A DNA stretch of 64,000 bases. It comes from Ignelater luminosus. Taxonomy: Eukaryota > Arthropoda > Insecta > Coleoptera > Elateridae. The translations under genes and the position numbers were made by a program. Every line of letters begins with the position of its first letter. The stretch's first letter is position 1. The DNA lies in assembly GCA_011009095.1 (NCBI GenBank), contig VTPC01090589.1, positions 560,269 to 624,268 of the forward strand, written 5' to 3'. Below, piece by piece: positions 29,688 through 41,200 of the stretch. The notes below the pieces were generated by a model that was not told where the DNA came from, ran no database searches, and saw nothing but the letters and a program-made list of their open reading frames with translations.

Positions 29688-31741
29688 ATGGCATCAAACG
29701 AGCAGAAAGCGCAGCAACTTATTGCTGAAGCAGAAAAGAAATTATCGGCATCGAAAGGATTTTTTAGTTCCTTGTTTGGGTAGGTGTAACAGATCTATTG
29801 TTAATATCAGCCTCTGTTCATTATCTTTGATTTTTAGAGGATCAGCTAAGGTGGAAGATGCCGTGGAATGTTATCAGCGAGCGGCTAATTTGTTTAAAAT
29901 GGCCAAGAAGTGGACAGAAGCAGGTAGTGCTTTCTGCGAAGCTGCCAATCTTCATGCAAAAGCAGGTTCTCGTCACGATGCAGCTTCCAATTATGTCGAT
30001 GCTGCAAATGCATACAAAAAGGCAGATATCAATGGTAAGCTTTTAACTACACGTAAATTATAATAGTTAACCAATGAATAATATATTAAGTTTGCCATCA
30101 GTGTAAGAACAATAAGGGCATGATAATTAGAAAGTATAAAGCTTTTAAGAGCTCGCCCACACTAATAGTCTAATAATTGAAAATAGATTTGAGGTTAAGT
30201 TAATTACTAATATCTGTTCATATCAGTAGGTACTTTCTTGAAAAGGAGAAATTTTTAATTATAAAATTTCTAGTTAATTAAGAGCATTAGATTATCCAAC
30301 ACATGGTGTGTATTATAAATGCAAGGACACTAGGAAATTGAACGAACACAACATTTATTTTAAATATTGTCTTTTTCAGTAAGAAAGGGATGGGTGCAAA
30401 ATATTGATTTCAAGTGACTTAATATATTTTATTGTTAACTTTTTCTTGTTTGATAAACATTGAGTTTTATTTAGATGTTTCTAGCATTAATGTTGCAAAT
30501 TTAATGAAGCAAAGTTGTAGCAATACGCAATACAAAATTAATTGTAAAATATTTTTGTATTTACTACAAATTTTAATTTGGATAATCAATAAGTTGGAAA
30601 CACAATGTGTAGATTTCATAATGACAAACATTTTCCCTTTTTATAATGTTCTGGAGAGAAAAATCAAGACTATTTTATATTACGTTGATCAGTGTAATGA
30701 AACGTATAATAAAATAAGGAACCATTTATTTATTCAAGTATGAGAGTATGTTTTTGTTAAATAATTAAGATAACCTTTAAGTATGTGAAATTGGCCGTGT
30801 CACATAAAATTCTTTGATGTGTTCTATTCTGTCATCCAGATTGGATATAGTTGTGATGTCGTGTTTGCCCAGAGCATGTTTGTGGCATGGTAAAAATAAA
30901 CATAAATGTGCAATTTTGTTATTTTTAGTAATTTTTAATTGTTCTAACCTCAAAGAACAGTTTATCAACATCATTGTCACTGCTTGCAACTGCATGGATG
31001 TCTAACTGATCTAGATCTGCTTGCTCTGGACAAATAAATACTAGAAAGGCACTCAAAAACAAAACAGACACACAAAGACAATCTTAAAATATTGCTTTGT
31101 ACTTCTGTAATTTTATAAAATTTTATTAACAAATATAATATTGTTTTACAGAGGCAGTGAATTGTTTTTTGAAAGCCATAGAGATATACACAGACATGGG
31201 TCGTTTTACTATGGCCGCAAAGCACCATCAGACTATTGCTGAATTATATGAAACTGATGCAATTGATTTAGAACGTGCAGTGCAACATTATGAACAAGCG
31301 GCCGATTACTTTAGAGGTGAAGAAAGCAATTCATCTGCCAACAAATGCCTATTAAAAGTTGCTCAATATGCAGCACAATTGGAAAATTATCAAAAAGCAA
31401 TTCAAATTTACGAACAAGTAGCCTCATCATCTCTGGAAAGCTCTTTACTGAAATACAGTGCAAAGGAGTACTTATTCCGAGCTGCCCTTTGTCATCTATG
31501 TGTAGACTTACTTAATGCCCAACATGCTTTAGAACGTTATACTCAGATGTATCCAGCATTCCAGGATTCTCGAGAATATAAATTGTTGCAAACTTTGATG
31601 GAACATTTAGAAGAACAGAATGTGGAATCTTTTACTGAAGCTGTGAAAGATTACGATTCTATATCACGTTTAGATCAATGGTACACTACGATGCTTTTGC
31701 GTATTAAAAAACAGATCAACGAAAGTCCCGATTTACGTTAA
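29688..31741 (+). CDS. alphaSnap: Alpha-SNAP (NSF attachment protein), 3 exons, 292 aa
   Basis: Soluble cytosolic adaptor that binds SNARE complexes and recruits and stimulates NSF for their disassembly, in all vesicle fusion steps. Exons 29688-29779, 29838-30034 and 31152-31741 join in frame to 879 bases. The protein matches the family end to end: N-terminal FFSSLFGG membrane-contact loop (residues about 26-33), then TPR-like helical repeats ([68 protein letters not shown]), and the C-terminal [18 protein letters not shown] ending in DLR with the penultimate-region leucine that contacts NSF. Length is close to the 295 residues usual in animals. AATAAA at 31908-31913 may end the transcript. 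A young mariner-type element lies about 250 bases upstream of the start. Beta-SNAP is a vertebrate duplicate, so alpha is the right name for an insect. Confidence 0.96.
30035..31151 (+). other. Large second intron of alpha-SNAP
   Basis: 1117 bases bounded by GTAAGC and a TTTTACAG acceptor. I see no nested gene. The short frames on both strands look random. Confidence 0.7.
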
Positions 31742-33129
31742 TAATTTCTTGCCTTATTCGTTTATATGCTGTATTTAATCAGCAAAATTTCTAGTTGCTA
31801 ACATGTTCTGACTATTTAGGAAATTCACTAGAAACGTGGGTGTTTAAGTGCAAAAAAGTCTCGTTATTATTAACACTTTTTTTATATGCAGTGGTATAAA
31901 TTGCTGTAATAAATGAGGTTAGATCTTTGTTATAGGTAGTGGTTTACAACATTGTGCACTTGTCTATTGTATCATTCCACTGTAATACATTTGATGTAAA
32001 TATATGTGTGTTATGATATCTTAACATTAAAGATATTAAATACTGTGTTAGTTACGTTTTATATTATATTATAATATATAAAATATGTTCTATTTTGTGA
32101 GATGTATTGTTTAATTATCCTGTACTTGTTATGTATCTTCTTTTGAAGTTTTCAGTTCTTGACTGTTGATTATATTCTGTGGTTATGGTAGTACTAAACA
32201 TGACACTGGTAGTTTACAGTCTTTGAAATAATGTAGTTTTTTAGTTTTTATTTTGAGGTATGCAACTTGTTGAAATTACTATAGTATTGTTTCGAATTTT
32301 AATTTCACTCGCTAATAAAGATTGAAAACTGTATTGATAACTCAGTATTAAACTGACTATAGCGAATGAAATAAAAATTCATGTACTTTGTAAGCTTGTC
32401 AGTCAATTCACCACAAGTACGTTTTGATATATTACTTACTATACAAAATATACATATAATATAGATTTCCCTGACCTTACTAATATAAGGACTTTTTATT
32501 CTGGAATGTCTTCACATCGATATGTTTTGTTAACCTTGATAACATACCGAGACAGAGAAATCATTCATACTGTTATCAAAAATTGATGTTTTATTTGTTG
32601 ATGCTGGTTGCAGCTGTTGTTAATTTATTTGTACATAAAAATTCCTAACTTACCATTTAGTGATCTTTGCAAATAGTACTACTGCTTATTGACTGCTTCC
32701 ATTTTGCATTTTAATGTAGAATGTTTAAAAAAAATTACTAATTGTCGTTTGCTAATATAAAGCATTCGAAAGTTTTATTTAAATTTATAGAATAATATGA
32801 TATTTTATGCACTCCATTTCTCTGTAATACCTATAATAAAACGGTTTATAGGAAAAATATACATCATGCATAATGCATGTGTAAAGATCAAAATAAAAAT
32901 TAAAATTTAATAACATCTCTTTTATTTCACATTTCCTTTATCAAAAGAAACAAGTGATTGGATGGACTAAACTGTAGCAAATGGTAGTTTTAACAGACTA
33001 GAATTCTATTGGGACATGGACACTTCCGTAGAGTTGTTTGGATGCATTATATCAAGATTGAGCAATGTTAGTACTACAAGTCCTATTAGAGAATTACTTG
33101 CGTATGTGATATGTTATGAATAATCTACA
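31742..33129. other. Alpha-SNAP 3'UTR and intergenic spacer
   Basis: AT-rich, with AATAAA at 31908-31913. No gene seen. Confidence 0.5.
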
Positions 33130-34924
33130 GGATGATTCTTAACTTCTTTATTTCCTTTTAAAGGATAGTAGGTGGGCATAAAAGGAACTGATCTACATTA
33201 AATTGCATGAACCAGAGTTGGAATAACTGGGTACCGTGTTTGAGAACTTCTGTACATAACCGCATTTTGTAATCAATCATTTTGAAAACTAGCCTAGCCT
33301 TGACTCGAAACATCTATCACAACTGAAACAATCAACCCTGCATTGCCTACATGTAAGTAGAAATCAAATTGCAATACACAGATAACTGTTTTTATTAAAT
33401 TGAAAATCAAACAAGTAGAGTGATTTCCAAATGTAGAGGCATGCAACCTTCGATGATGCATGATTCTTACACTTTTCTATCTCTTTCTTGTGTAGTAAGC
33501 TCTGCCTTTTGCGCATTTCGCGTGCCACGAGGTTTGGAAACCACTCTAACATTAAATACATTAATTATTAGAAAATTGTAATAAATTTGAAAAAGTTGAA
33601 AAAATGGTAAAGAAAGAACGATAATTATAATAATTGTTCAAGATTAAGACCTCCAGCTTGAACACACAGTCTAGCACGTCAAATCCAAGATTGGACACAC
33701 ACTTGAAGAGACCTTCCAGTGGAATATTACTTTCTGCAGGATTGTGTATTCTCTGCAACAGTTATTCTTGGGTAGCAATCTGTTCTTGATAAACCAATGA
33801 TTTCATATGCCCTCATAAATGTGGGAACTACATACTCCGATGGACATCTAATGAAACCTCTTCTAGTGGCCCTGGAAGGTCGTTTTGCAGAGAATTTAAA
33901 TACACTCTTCCAGTCATTTGGTTGGACAAGATAAATGGGCCTATTAGCATACTATTTAGAATTACAGCAAAAACATTGAGAATCTGCTGATAATTGGACC
34001 TGTGTATGATGTGAGGGTTTTCTACATCCCAGTAATGCATATTGTGGAAGTTTATAATTCTGTTCCTTGTGAAGGTGGATTCATCACAAGCCAATACATG
34101 CATTGGAAAGTTGGCATTCTTCAGATTCTGTTCCAGGAGCCAGTCACAAAATTGAATGGGGTCTTCATAGTCCTTTGGTGCTAGAGCTGCACTTGGTATG
34201 GGTACAGCAACTCTTTGTGGATTGTGAGGTATTGACTTCTTGAGCAATTTGGTTGATGCTTAAAATGGGATCTTCTTTAATTATATCTACAATTTCATCA
34301 TCAATAGTTTGCCTTTTACTCGAGGGCCTCCCTCACATCCTTGTAGGGGCTGCAGTTCGGCCGAGATGTGTGCTCTTTGAATTACACACAGAAACGTTGG
34401 AGATGTAGAATGCCTTCTATTGAGAAAATGCTTTGCATACAATCGTGTAACTGCAACAGCATTTTATAGTGCTTCACCGTAAACTATTATGTCTACAAAT
34501 TCTTCATGTATATACCTTCTTCAATTCAGCACAAAATGGAAAATTATGGAAGATGATTTAATCAATTAACCAACCTTTGGCACTACATAAAGAGTACAAG
34601 ATGATAGAATTAAACAAGTAAGTATTTCTTTTTTCGTAAGTATGTAAACCATTTAAAATTACAGAACGCCACTCAGACAAGTTTTGTCCAAAGGTCAAAG
34701 GCGACTATAGAGTTGGCTACTTTGAAGCCAGAAATGGTCAAAATCAAAGTGGTTAGATGAGCTATCCCTACTGAATATGTTGGCAAAAACTTTCAGATAT
34801 CAAACTGTGGGTCCAATTGTTTAAATCTTCGAAACTATGCATATTTTGTTAATGCAATTTAATGTAGGTAGATCAGTTTCTTCTTACCCTTTAAAAGGAA
34901 AAGAATAAGTTGAGAATCACCCTG
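33130..34924 (-). mobile_element. Mariner/IS630-type transposon, 1795 bp, with long inverted repeats
   Basis: The ends start CAGGATGATTCTTAACTT (left) and CAGGGTGATTCTCAACTT (right, reversed). The similarity continues for about 90 bases, through TTCCTTTTAAAGG and AACTGATCTAC...CATTAAATTGCAT. TA flanks both ends. The interior holds a degenerate transposase on the minus strand. The diverged arms and broken gene show an old insertion. Confidence 0.85.
33570..34530 (-). pseudogene. Degenerate mariner-type transposase inside the 33.1-34.9 kb element
   Basis: Minus-strand pieces in order. First EEFVDIIVYGEAL, a stop, then NAVAVTRLYAKHF (about 34520-34430, DUF4817-like N-terminus). Then DDEIVDIIKEDPILSINQIAQEV (about 34300-34230). 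Next is FCDWLLEQNLKN, with the first catalytic acid in LACDESTFTRN (about 34085), and MHYWDVENPHI, then LNVFAVILNSMLIGPF, TGRVYLNSLQNDLPGPLEEV (about 33900-33840). Last is the C-terminal IPLEGLFKCVSNLGFDVLDCV (about 33730). The segment with the second and third catalytic residues is missing or unrecognisable (about 33740-33830). Inactive. Confidence 0.8.
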
Positions 34925-37884
34925 TATATTAAAGTGCGAGTAGAAAATAAGTAACTAGCTTAGTTTTTATTAAGGAAATTAGTCTTAACATCAAATTAGT
35001 GAAAATAGATTTTACATTTCTTGACTGCTCTGTGAAAAAAATGGTTCAAATCTCAGTAATCTTTAAAGATTAAATATTTAGTTGTACTGTACTAAAGTTG
35101 TTCAATTACAATGTTTTTTAATAATTATACCAGAGCTATTTGAGAAATTTAATAGCATTTTATGTAAATGCCAATGTATATCACTTAATTGAATGTATAA
35201 GAAAGCTGGCTCAGCACCTAGTGCTTAGGAGGATCTGCCATCTGATATGAAGATACTAAAATATACAAGGTACACTATTAAAAAAATGAATAAAATTATG
35301 CTTTGCATTTCTTAATCATCCTGTATATAAAAGATAGGGTAGTTAAAATTCAAAATTGGAAATTGAAGTTTACCACTGCAGAATTATCAAAATCAAATGT
35401 TTATTAATAATACCAGGGTGGCTTAGAACACTTTTAGACGAAAAGAGTTGCGTTTTCCATATGAAACACAAAGAAAAATGCAGTTTTAATATGCACATGA
35501 ATTTAGTTGTTTGCTTATAGAATGTACCTATAAGTAATAGTCATGAACCTGTCAATCACATGAATAGAATCAAAGTAAATACTTGAATTCTATACAATTG
35601 GTTTGTCACACGGCAAATGTGTTAAGTTTTACTTTGCATTTTTAAAAGTAATTTTGTATTATTAGTATGATTGTCATGATTAAAATAAGATGTTTAAAGT
35701 AAAACAAAATAAGAAATTCTCTAATTTCAAATAATTCTAATATTCATTAATCTTAATATCATTTTAATGCATACAATGCAAATATGCACAAACCGTCCAT
35801 GCTTTTAATGATGTAACCAGATGTAATGCTTGATAGCCTATCCATGTCCAAAGTTTACTTGTTAGATTTGACAATGTTCTACAAGAAAAGATTGAAATTG
35901 TATAATGTCGAAACCCTCATTGGATGAGGAATAAGCAAATAACAAGATATACAGGGTGTTCTATCTAGAAAAATTCTCGCTTTATGTGCCACTGTTACGG
36001 ATCATCTTGTGTAATCAAGATTAGTGATTTTAGAAAGTACAGACAAATGTTCTGTGCTATTTTTCTCGATAATATTTATATTTCTACAAATACATGCTTT
36101 GACTACAAACCATTATAGGACATCCTGTACTATAACTTAAAAAAACAAACAGTATCTAAAGAGCAAGTGGTTTGCTAAACTTTAACTCTTGTTGTTTTAG
36201 TGAGTGAAGACATAGTTGTCCCAATTTCTCTCCAAAGTTTACTTAAAAACCCTACACTTTAGAATGATGTGTGAGAATTAAATGTTTCCTCTCTTGCGCT
36301 CTTTGGATACCATGTGCCTATTCTAATTTTAATCTATTTTCAATGTTTAAACAATAATTGTGGAAAAAACTATTTGTAAATCGTGTTGTCTATTTCAACC
36401 CAGGCCATCTAGTTCACTGTGCATCTCATGTTAGTTGTTAGTTCAGTAACAAACTTATTAATCAAGTTCAGAGTCTTACAAGATAGAACCAGTTTGATTT
36501 CTGCTAGCAGCGAATATACCATTGCTTATTCTGAATTAACTTCTAGAGTTTGGACATACAATTTTCTAACCAATAGCAGTTTTTAGAATTATGCAGCACT
36601 TACCATAATATGTTGGCTTTACATGCATTTCTTGACTCTAAAAGCAGTTTGAAAACTTTAGTGTAGATTGTGAATGCAAGATGTATGTTGCTTTGTTTAC
36701 ATTTTGATGATACTTACAATGACAATAAGTTAGGTATAGTTACAATATAAAATACAATTTAGTTAGCACTAAACTGAATATTTTCAAAATATCTTAATTT
36801 TATTCTGTTGGAAATATATTATGTCTTCTAGCTTAAATTAAGTCTATGTAGGCTAACTGCAGGAGCGATTGTGTATACTTACTCTTCACATATGAAAAAA
36901 CTAAAAATATGGGCCTAATCTAGCTTGTAAAGTTTGCCACTTCGATGTGGAAACACTTTGTATATCCACTTTATAAAATGCTAATAAGCTGCAAAATAGA
37001 AAGAGATGTCAGAAATGTTTTGACTCTTTTCACTGATGTAGACAAGGAAGAAGAAGATTTTTCAGGGTAGAGTGAAATTTCAAAACATGGTCCTTACCAC
37101 GCTGACTGCAAGAACATAAAAAAGTTTCCAATTTATGATAGGAGACTGGATGTTTATCTAAGCACCAAAACACGTTATAAGAAAAGGATGAAAAGAGTAG
37201 ATAATAAAATGGTTCTCAGAGTGGCCATAACAGGTTCTAAATATCTTAGTTACAAATATAAGAAACCGCTTTCTTTCTTGAATCACTGTTTCTTTTTTAT
37301 AAATATATTTAGGAAATCTATCCTATTTTATTTAATACAAGTCTGTACTTTTAATAAATATTTTTGAAATGGTGCTGAAATGTGAAGATTTCAGAGATAT
37401 CCTACACACGTCGTTGTGTTTTTACAGAAAAATGAGACAAATTTACAAATTTATTAGACATTTTCTTAGCACCAAATGAGATTTGTACTCTTATAATTAG
37501 ATTATAAGAATAGCATCAAAACAACTTGATATTATTTGCTAATTGGTATTTAAGTTTAATTATTTTAAATCTTAATTTCTATTTTTAAGCTTCAAATACA
37601 CATTTCTCTTTGTACGGCCCTGCTTGTATAACAGAACTTCTGAATACCACTGCTTTGCCGTAGTGCAAAAATATTTAGAACCGCTACTGTAAACATGTTG
37701 TGGCTGCGTTGCCGCTGCACATGCAGTTGCCATTTCTCATTGTAGGTTGCAGTGACGTGCGAAGTTGATGTACAGGTTAATCACAGTAGTTTTATTTTAT
37801 AAATTACCACTGTTAGTGTTCTGGACCGGAAGTAATTTGTGTTGTTAAATAATTTAATTTTACCTTTCGCTATCAACATTGAAG
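34925..37884. other. Intergenic spacer with one small MITE
   Basis: AT-rich. Apart from the small repeat listed at 35952-36127 I see no gene. A GACCGGAAGTAAT (ETS-like core) at about 37823 lies about 60 bases before the microprotein start codon and may belong to its promoter; this is inference from one short motif. Confidence 0.4.
35952..36127. mobile_element. Small mariner-type MITE, 176 bp, TA-flanked
   Basis: The left end is CAGGGTGTTCTAT. The right end, reversed and complemented, is CAGGATGTCCTAT. TA flanks both sides. The inverted repeats are short (about 13 bases) and the interior has no gene. The CAGGGTG start matches the larger element at 33.1-34.9 kb. Confidence 0.55.
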
Positions 37885-38291
37885 ATGAAGTTTATTGTAA
37901 TAATAATGAGTAAGTTTCTATTAAATTGGCTTGTGTGGCTACTTTTTGTAATGTATTTCATTTTAATTTATATTGCAGTCTTGATGGTCATGACGGATCA
38001 AATAACCGCAAAGTACGGGAAATATGATAATTCTAAGACTGCTAAAACTGAGTCCTCAAAGAGTAAGTATAATATCATTTATGGTAATCTTTTAAGCATG
38101 TAAAACACTTATTAAATTGTTTTGTAGCAGCTAAAGCCTCTAGAGGCGTTGGGATTTCGGCATGGGGCCTCGTGTTTCTCATATTGGCTGGAATTCTTCT
38201 TGGAGTTGCAGCTTATTACATAGCTATATTTTATCCATTGTTATGTAAAAAAGAACGCAAATATGATAGAATTGAATTAGCTGCCATTTAA
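37885..38291 (+). CDS. Secreted/membrane microprotein of unknown family, 3 exons, 90 aa
   Basis: Exons 37885-37909, 37979-38062 and 38128-38291 sum to 273 bases in frame, each junction with a strong GTAAGT donor and a pyrimidine-rich acceptor (TATATTGCAG, TTTTGTAG). The first intron (69 bases) happens to be open, so a plain reading frame hides it. The protein starts MKFIVIIMILMVMTDQITA, a likely signal peptide. Then come a short Lys/Ser/Thr-rich lumenal segment, one hydrophobic span (about residues 47-76, AWGLVFLILAGILLGVAAYY through FYPLLC), and a basic/acidic tail KKERKYDRIELAAI. This predicts a small type I membrane protein. The third exon has a tandem TAGCAG acceptor, so isoforms with or without one Ala are possible. 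AATAAA follows at 38748-38753. I do not recognise the family. Confidence 0.65.
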
Positions 38292-41200
38292 TTCCTAATT
38301 TTACGACTTGAACCATGAGGTGTGTAAATTTAAATTCCTATATGTTAACATCATAAGGCAACTTGAAATGCACTCTGCAAGTATTATGTGATATTTAGAT
38401 ACATTCCTCGTGGTGTACTCAAAAACATTGCCATAAACAGTTTATGCTTCCATGTGGGTTGGTGAGAATTTGAACTATAATGTGAAATCGGTAATTGCAT
38501 TTTTAAAAGTTCTGATAAAATTAATGAAAAATGAATATTTTACTTGATATAAAGTAAATGTTTAATCTTTTCGATATAGAAGAGCATAAATCTGAATCAA
38601 AATTTAAAATGTGATCCATCATAGTATATCTAGAAATGTGTATTTTTTCTATTGATGACTGTACAAGAATTTGCTTGATTCATTCGTTTTCTATGCTTTA
38701 CAATTATGAGTAATGTTGGATGGTGTGAAAACCTTAGCAATGTTTATAATAAATATTTGAAATAATATAACTGATAAAAAAACATTGTAGGTGATAATTT
38801 CGAATACTCACGTTTGATGATAAAGAAGTTCATTGAATTGTTATAAAAAGAATCTGTTAGTCACATTCTTTATGTAGAATGTAAGAACAAATAAGTTATA
38901 CATTTTTTAAGTATTATTATGATAACTATGATTATAATTTACAAACTTTGGACTGCCACATTGAAAATGTGGAAAGCAATATCATGAAAAGCTTTTTCAG
39001 GTTATATTTTTTAGTAGGTTTTAATAGTTTTCGACAGATATTTTTAAGTTTTAGAGTTATTTTAGTTTTATGTATGATCTCTGTATTATATAAATGCCAT
39101 CAATTAACATAACACTGATGTATTTGAAAATTTTATTATTGATTTCAATTTTTTAAATTTCTAAAACCATATCCATCCTGGGCTACTTGATGTGATTGAG
39201 TATCAAAACCACATATCATAATTTAAAAGACTTGAATGGATTTTAAAATTATTCAGATAATTATAAGAGATAGAATATACATCTGTAATGGTTTATTAAA
39301 TATTATTAGAACCTTTAATATTAATATATTGTATAATGTTTATAGAATCTTATGGACTGTATGCTGCAACACAATATTGTGACAATTACTCTTCTTGTCA
39401 GCCACCTTGGCATTCTTTAACTGGAGTACGGGGTAAAGTGTTAACATACACACTTTCCTCTAAGGCACGAACTAAAGCATTGGTTATATCGTCATTGATG
39501 ATGATTTAGTTTGTAGATATCAATGCCAAATTGGTTCACAGGAAGAATACTTATAGTTATATACAAAATATACAGTTTACTGAGCAGAATATTGAAATTG
39601 TTTGTGATTAGAACAGTTTCAATGCTCATGTTGATGAAATGTTTTTTTAAAACATTGTCTGAACTGGGATTGTTATGAAATGTTATTATAGCATTTATTA
39701 AGAAGGTATTTGTAGCAGCTATTTTTGCTTGGAAACGTCTTGTTCTTGTCACTCAAATCTGAATTATTATTTGAGTAACAAGAACAAGAGACAATCCCAA
39801 GTAAAAATACTACAAAACTGCCAGTCATTTATTTAGAATAAAAACCTTATCATATGATTAAATCAATTAAAGATACATCTTACTTGTAATGTAAGGTTAG
39901 GTATGTCATTGAAGTTTCAAACGATACAACTGCATTGTTTGAAACTATCTCAACACATTTCAAAGTTTAATTACTAAAGTTGACTGGTTTGAAACAGTTT
40001 GGAGTAAGTTCAAAAAAGTTCACAGTTGCTCTTTTATCATTTACTTTCAAACAATTAAACAATAATGAAATATTTGGTCAGAATTAAATGTCATTGTTAA
40101 TTTCTTATATTATCATTCTTGTAAAAATCTATTAAGGAAAAAAATTTAAATATTAAAAGACAAAACATTTGATCAATTTACAAAATCAGAAAACAAAATA
40201 ATTTATAATGTCTAGTTTATCTGAGCCTCTGTCAAAATTCAGAAATTAGCCAAAGTAATGTTTTTAATTATTTTCTGATGATCTTTGAACACCACTAGCA
40301 TACAATTCACAGCCCATGATAATATTTAACCACTCCACGATCTGCATTAGATATTTCTGATAATACTGATTGTGCCGGCTTTAGAATTTAGTGTGCACTG
40401 AGGCAAACTTACATCTTTGCACCCTTTCATCTTGTGGAATTGTTCATACAATTGTGTTTTATTGTGTATTAGTGATTTTAAAAAAATTAAATTTTGAACT
40501 CTGAAGCAGTTGCCTCACTAGCTGAATGTCTGAAACTGGCCCTGAAAATTACAATGGTATACAATCTGTTTTTCTAATTGAATTAAATTATATACCTTTT
40601 TGTGTTCTAATTTGACTTGTTAAGGTAATGTAAATTGTAGAATTGATAAACTACATAAGACTTCTTTTAATTTTAATTAAAGAACTGTTAAGCGGATAAA
40701 TATTTCTTACTATTAGATTCCTATATTTATTTATATCAATTAAATGTGTTTGATTTCTTGTTTACAACTGCATTTTAAGTACAAACTAGAAAATTGTAGT
40801 TTTGGATATTAACACTACATAATATAAATTAAGTACAAAAAAGATGTTAAGTTTGTAGAAGTAGAACTGCTTGAAGTATTTATGTTTATGTTTGTAAATC
40901 TTGCATAATATCTATAATTTTTCATCTACTGAAATTAATACTGTTTTAAATAGTTTTTTTTTTTTTTTTGTTAAATGTTTACATGAATAGCAATTATTGT
41001 TAACTCTTAGAAAAAACTTTGAACCAAAGATTTTTGTTCTGAATTATTTTCAAATAAACATTAGGTATTCATTTATAGAATGTGAAATGTTCAATTCAAT
41101 AATAAAACTCTTATTTATATTATTTACATCATTATATCAATAACCATACTAATGTCCATTTGTCATGTCTCGTAGTCCATTAATTCTTATAATTCATACC

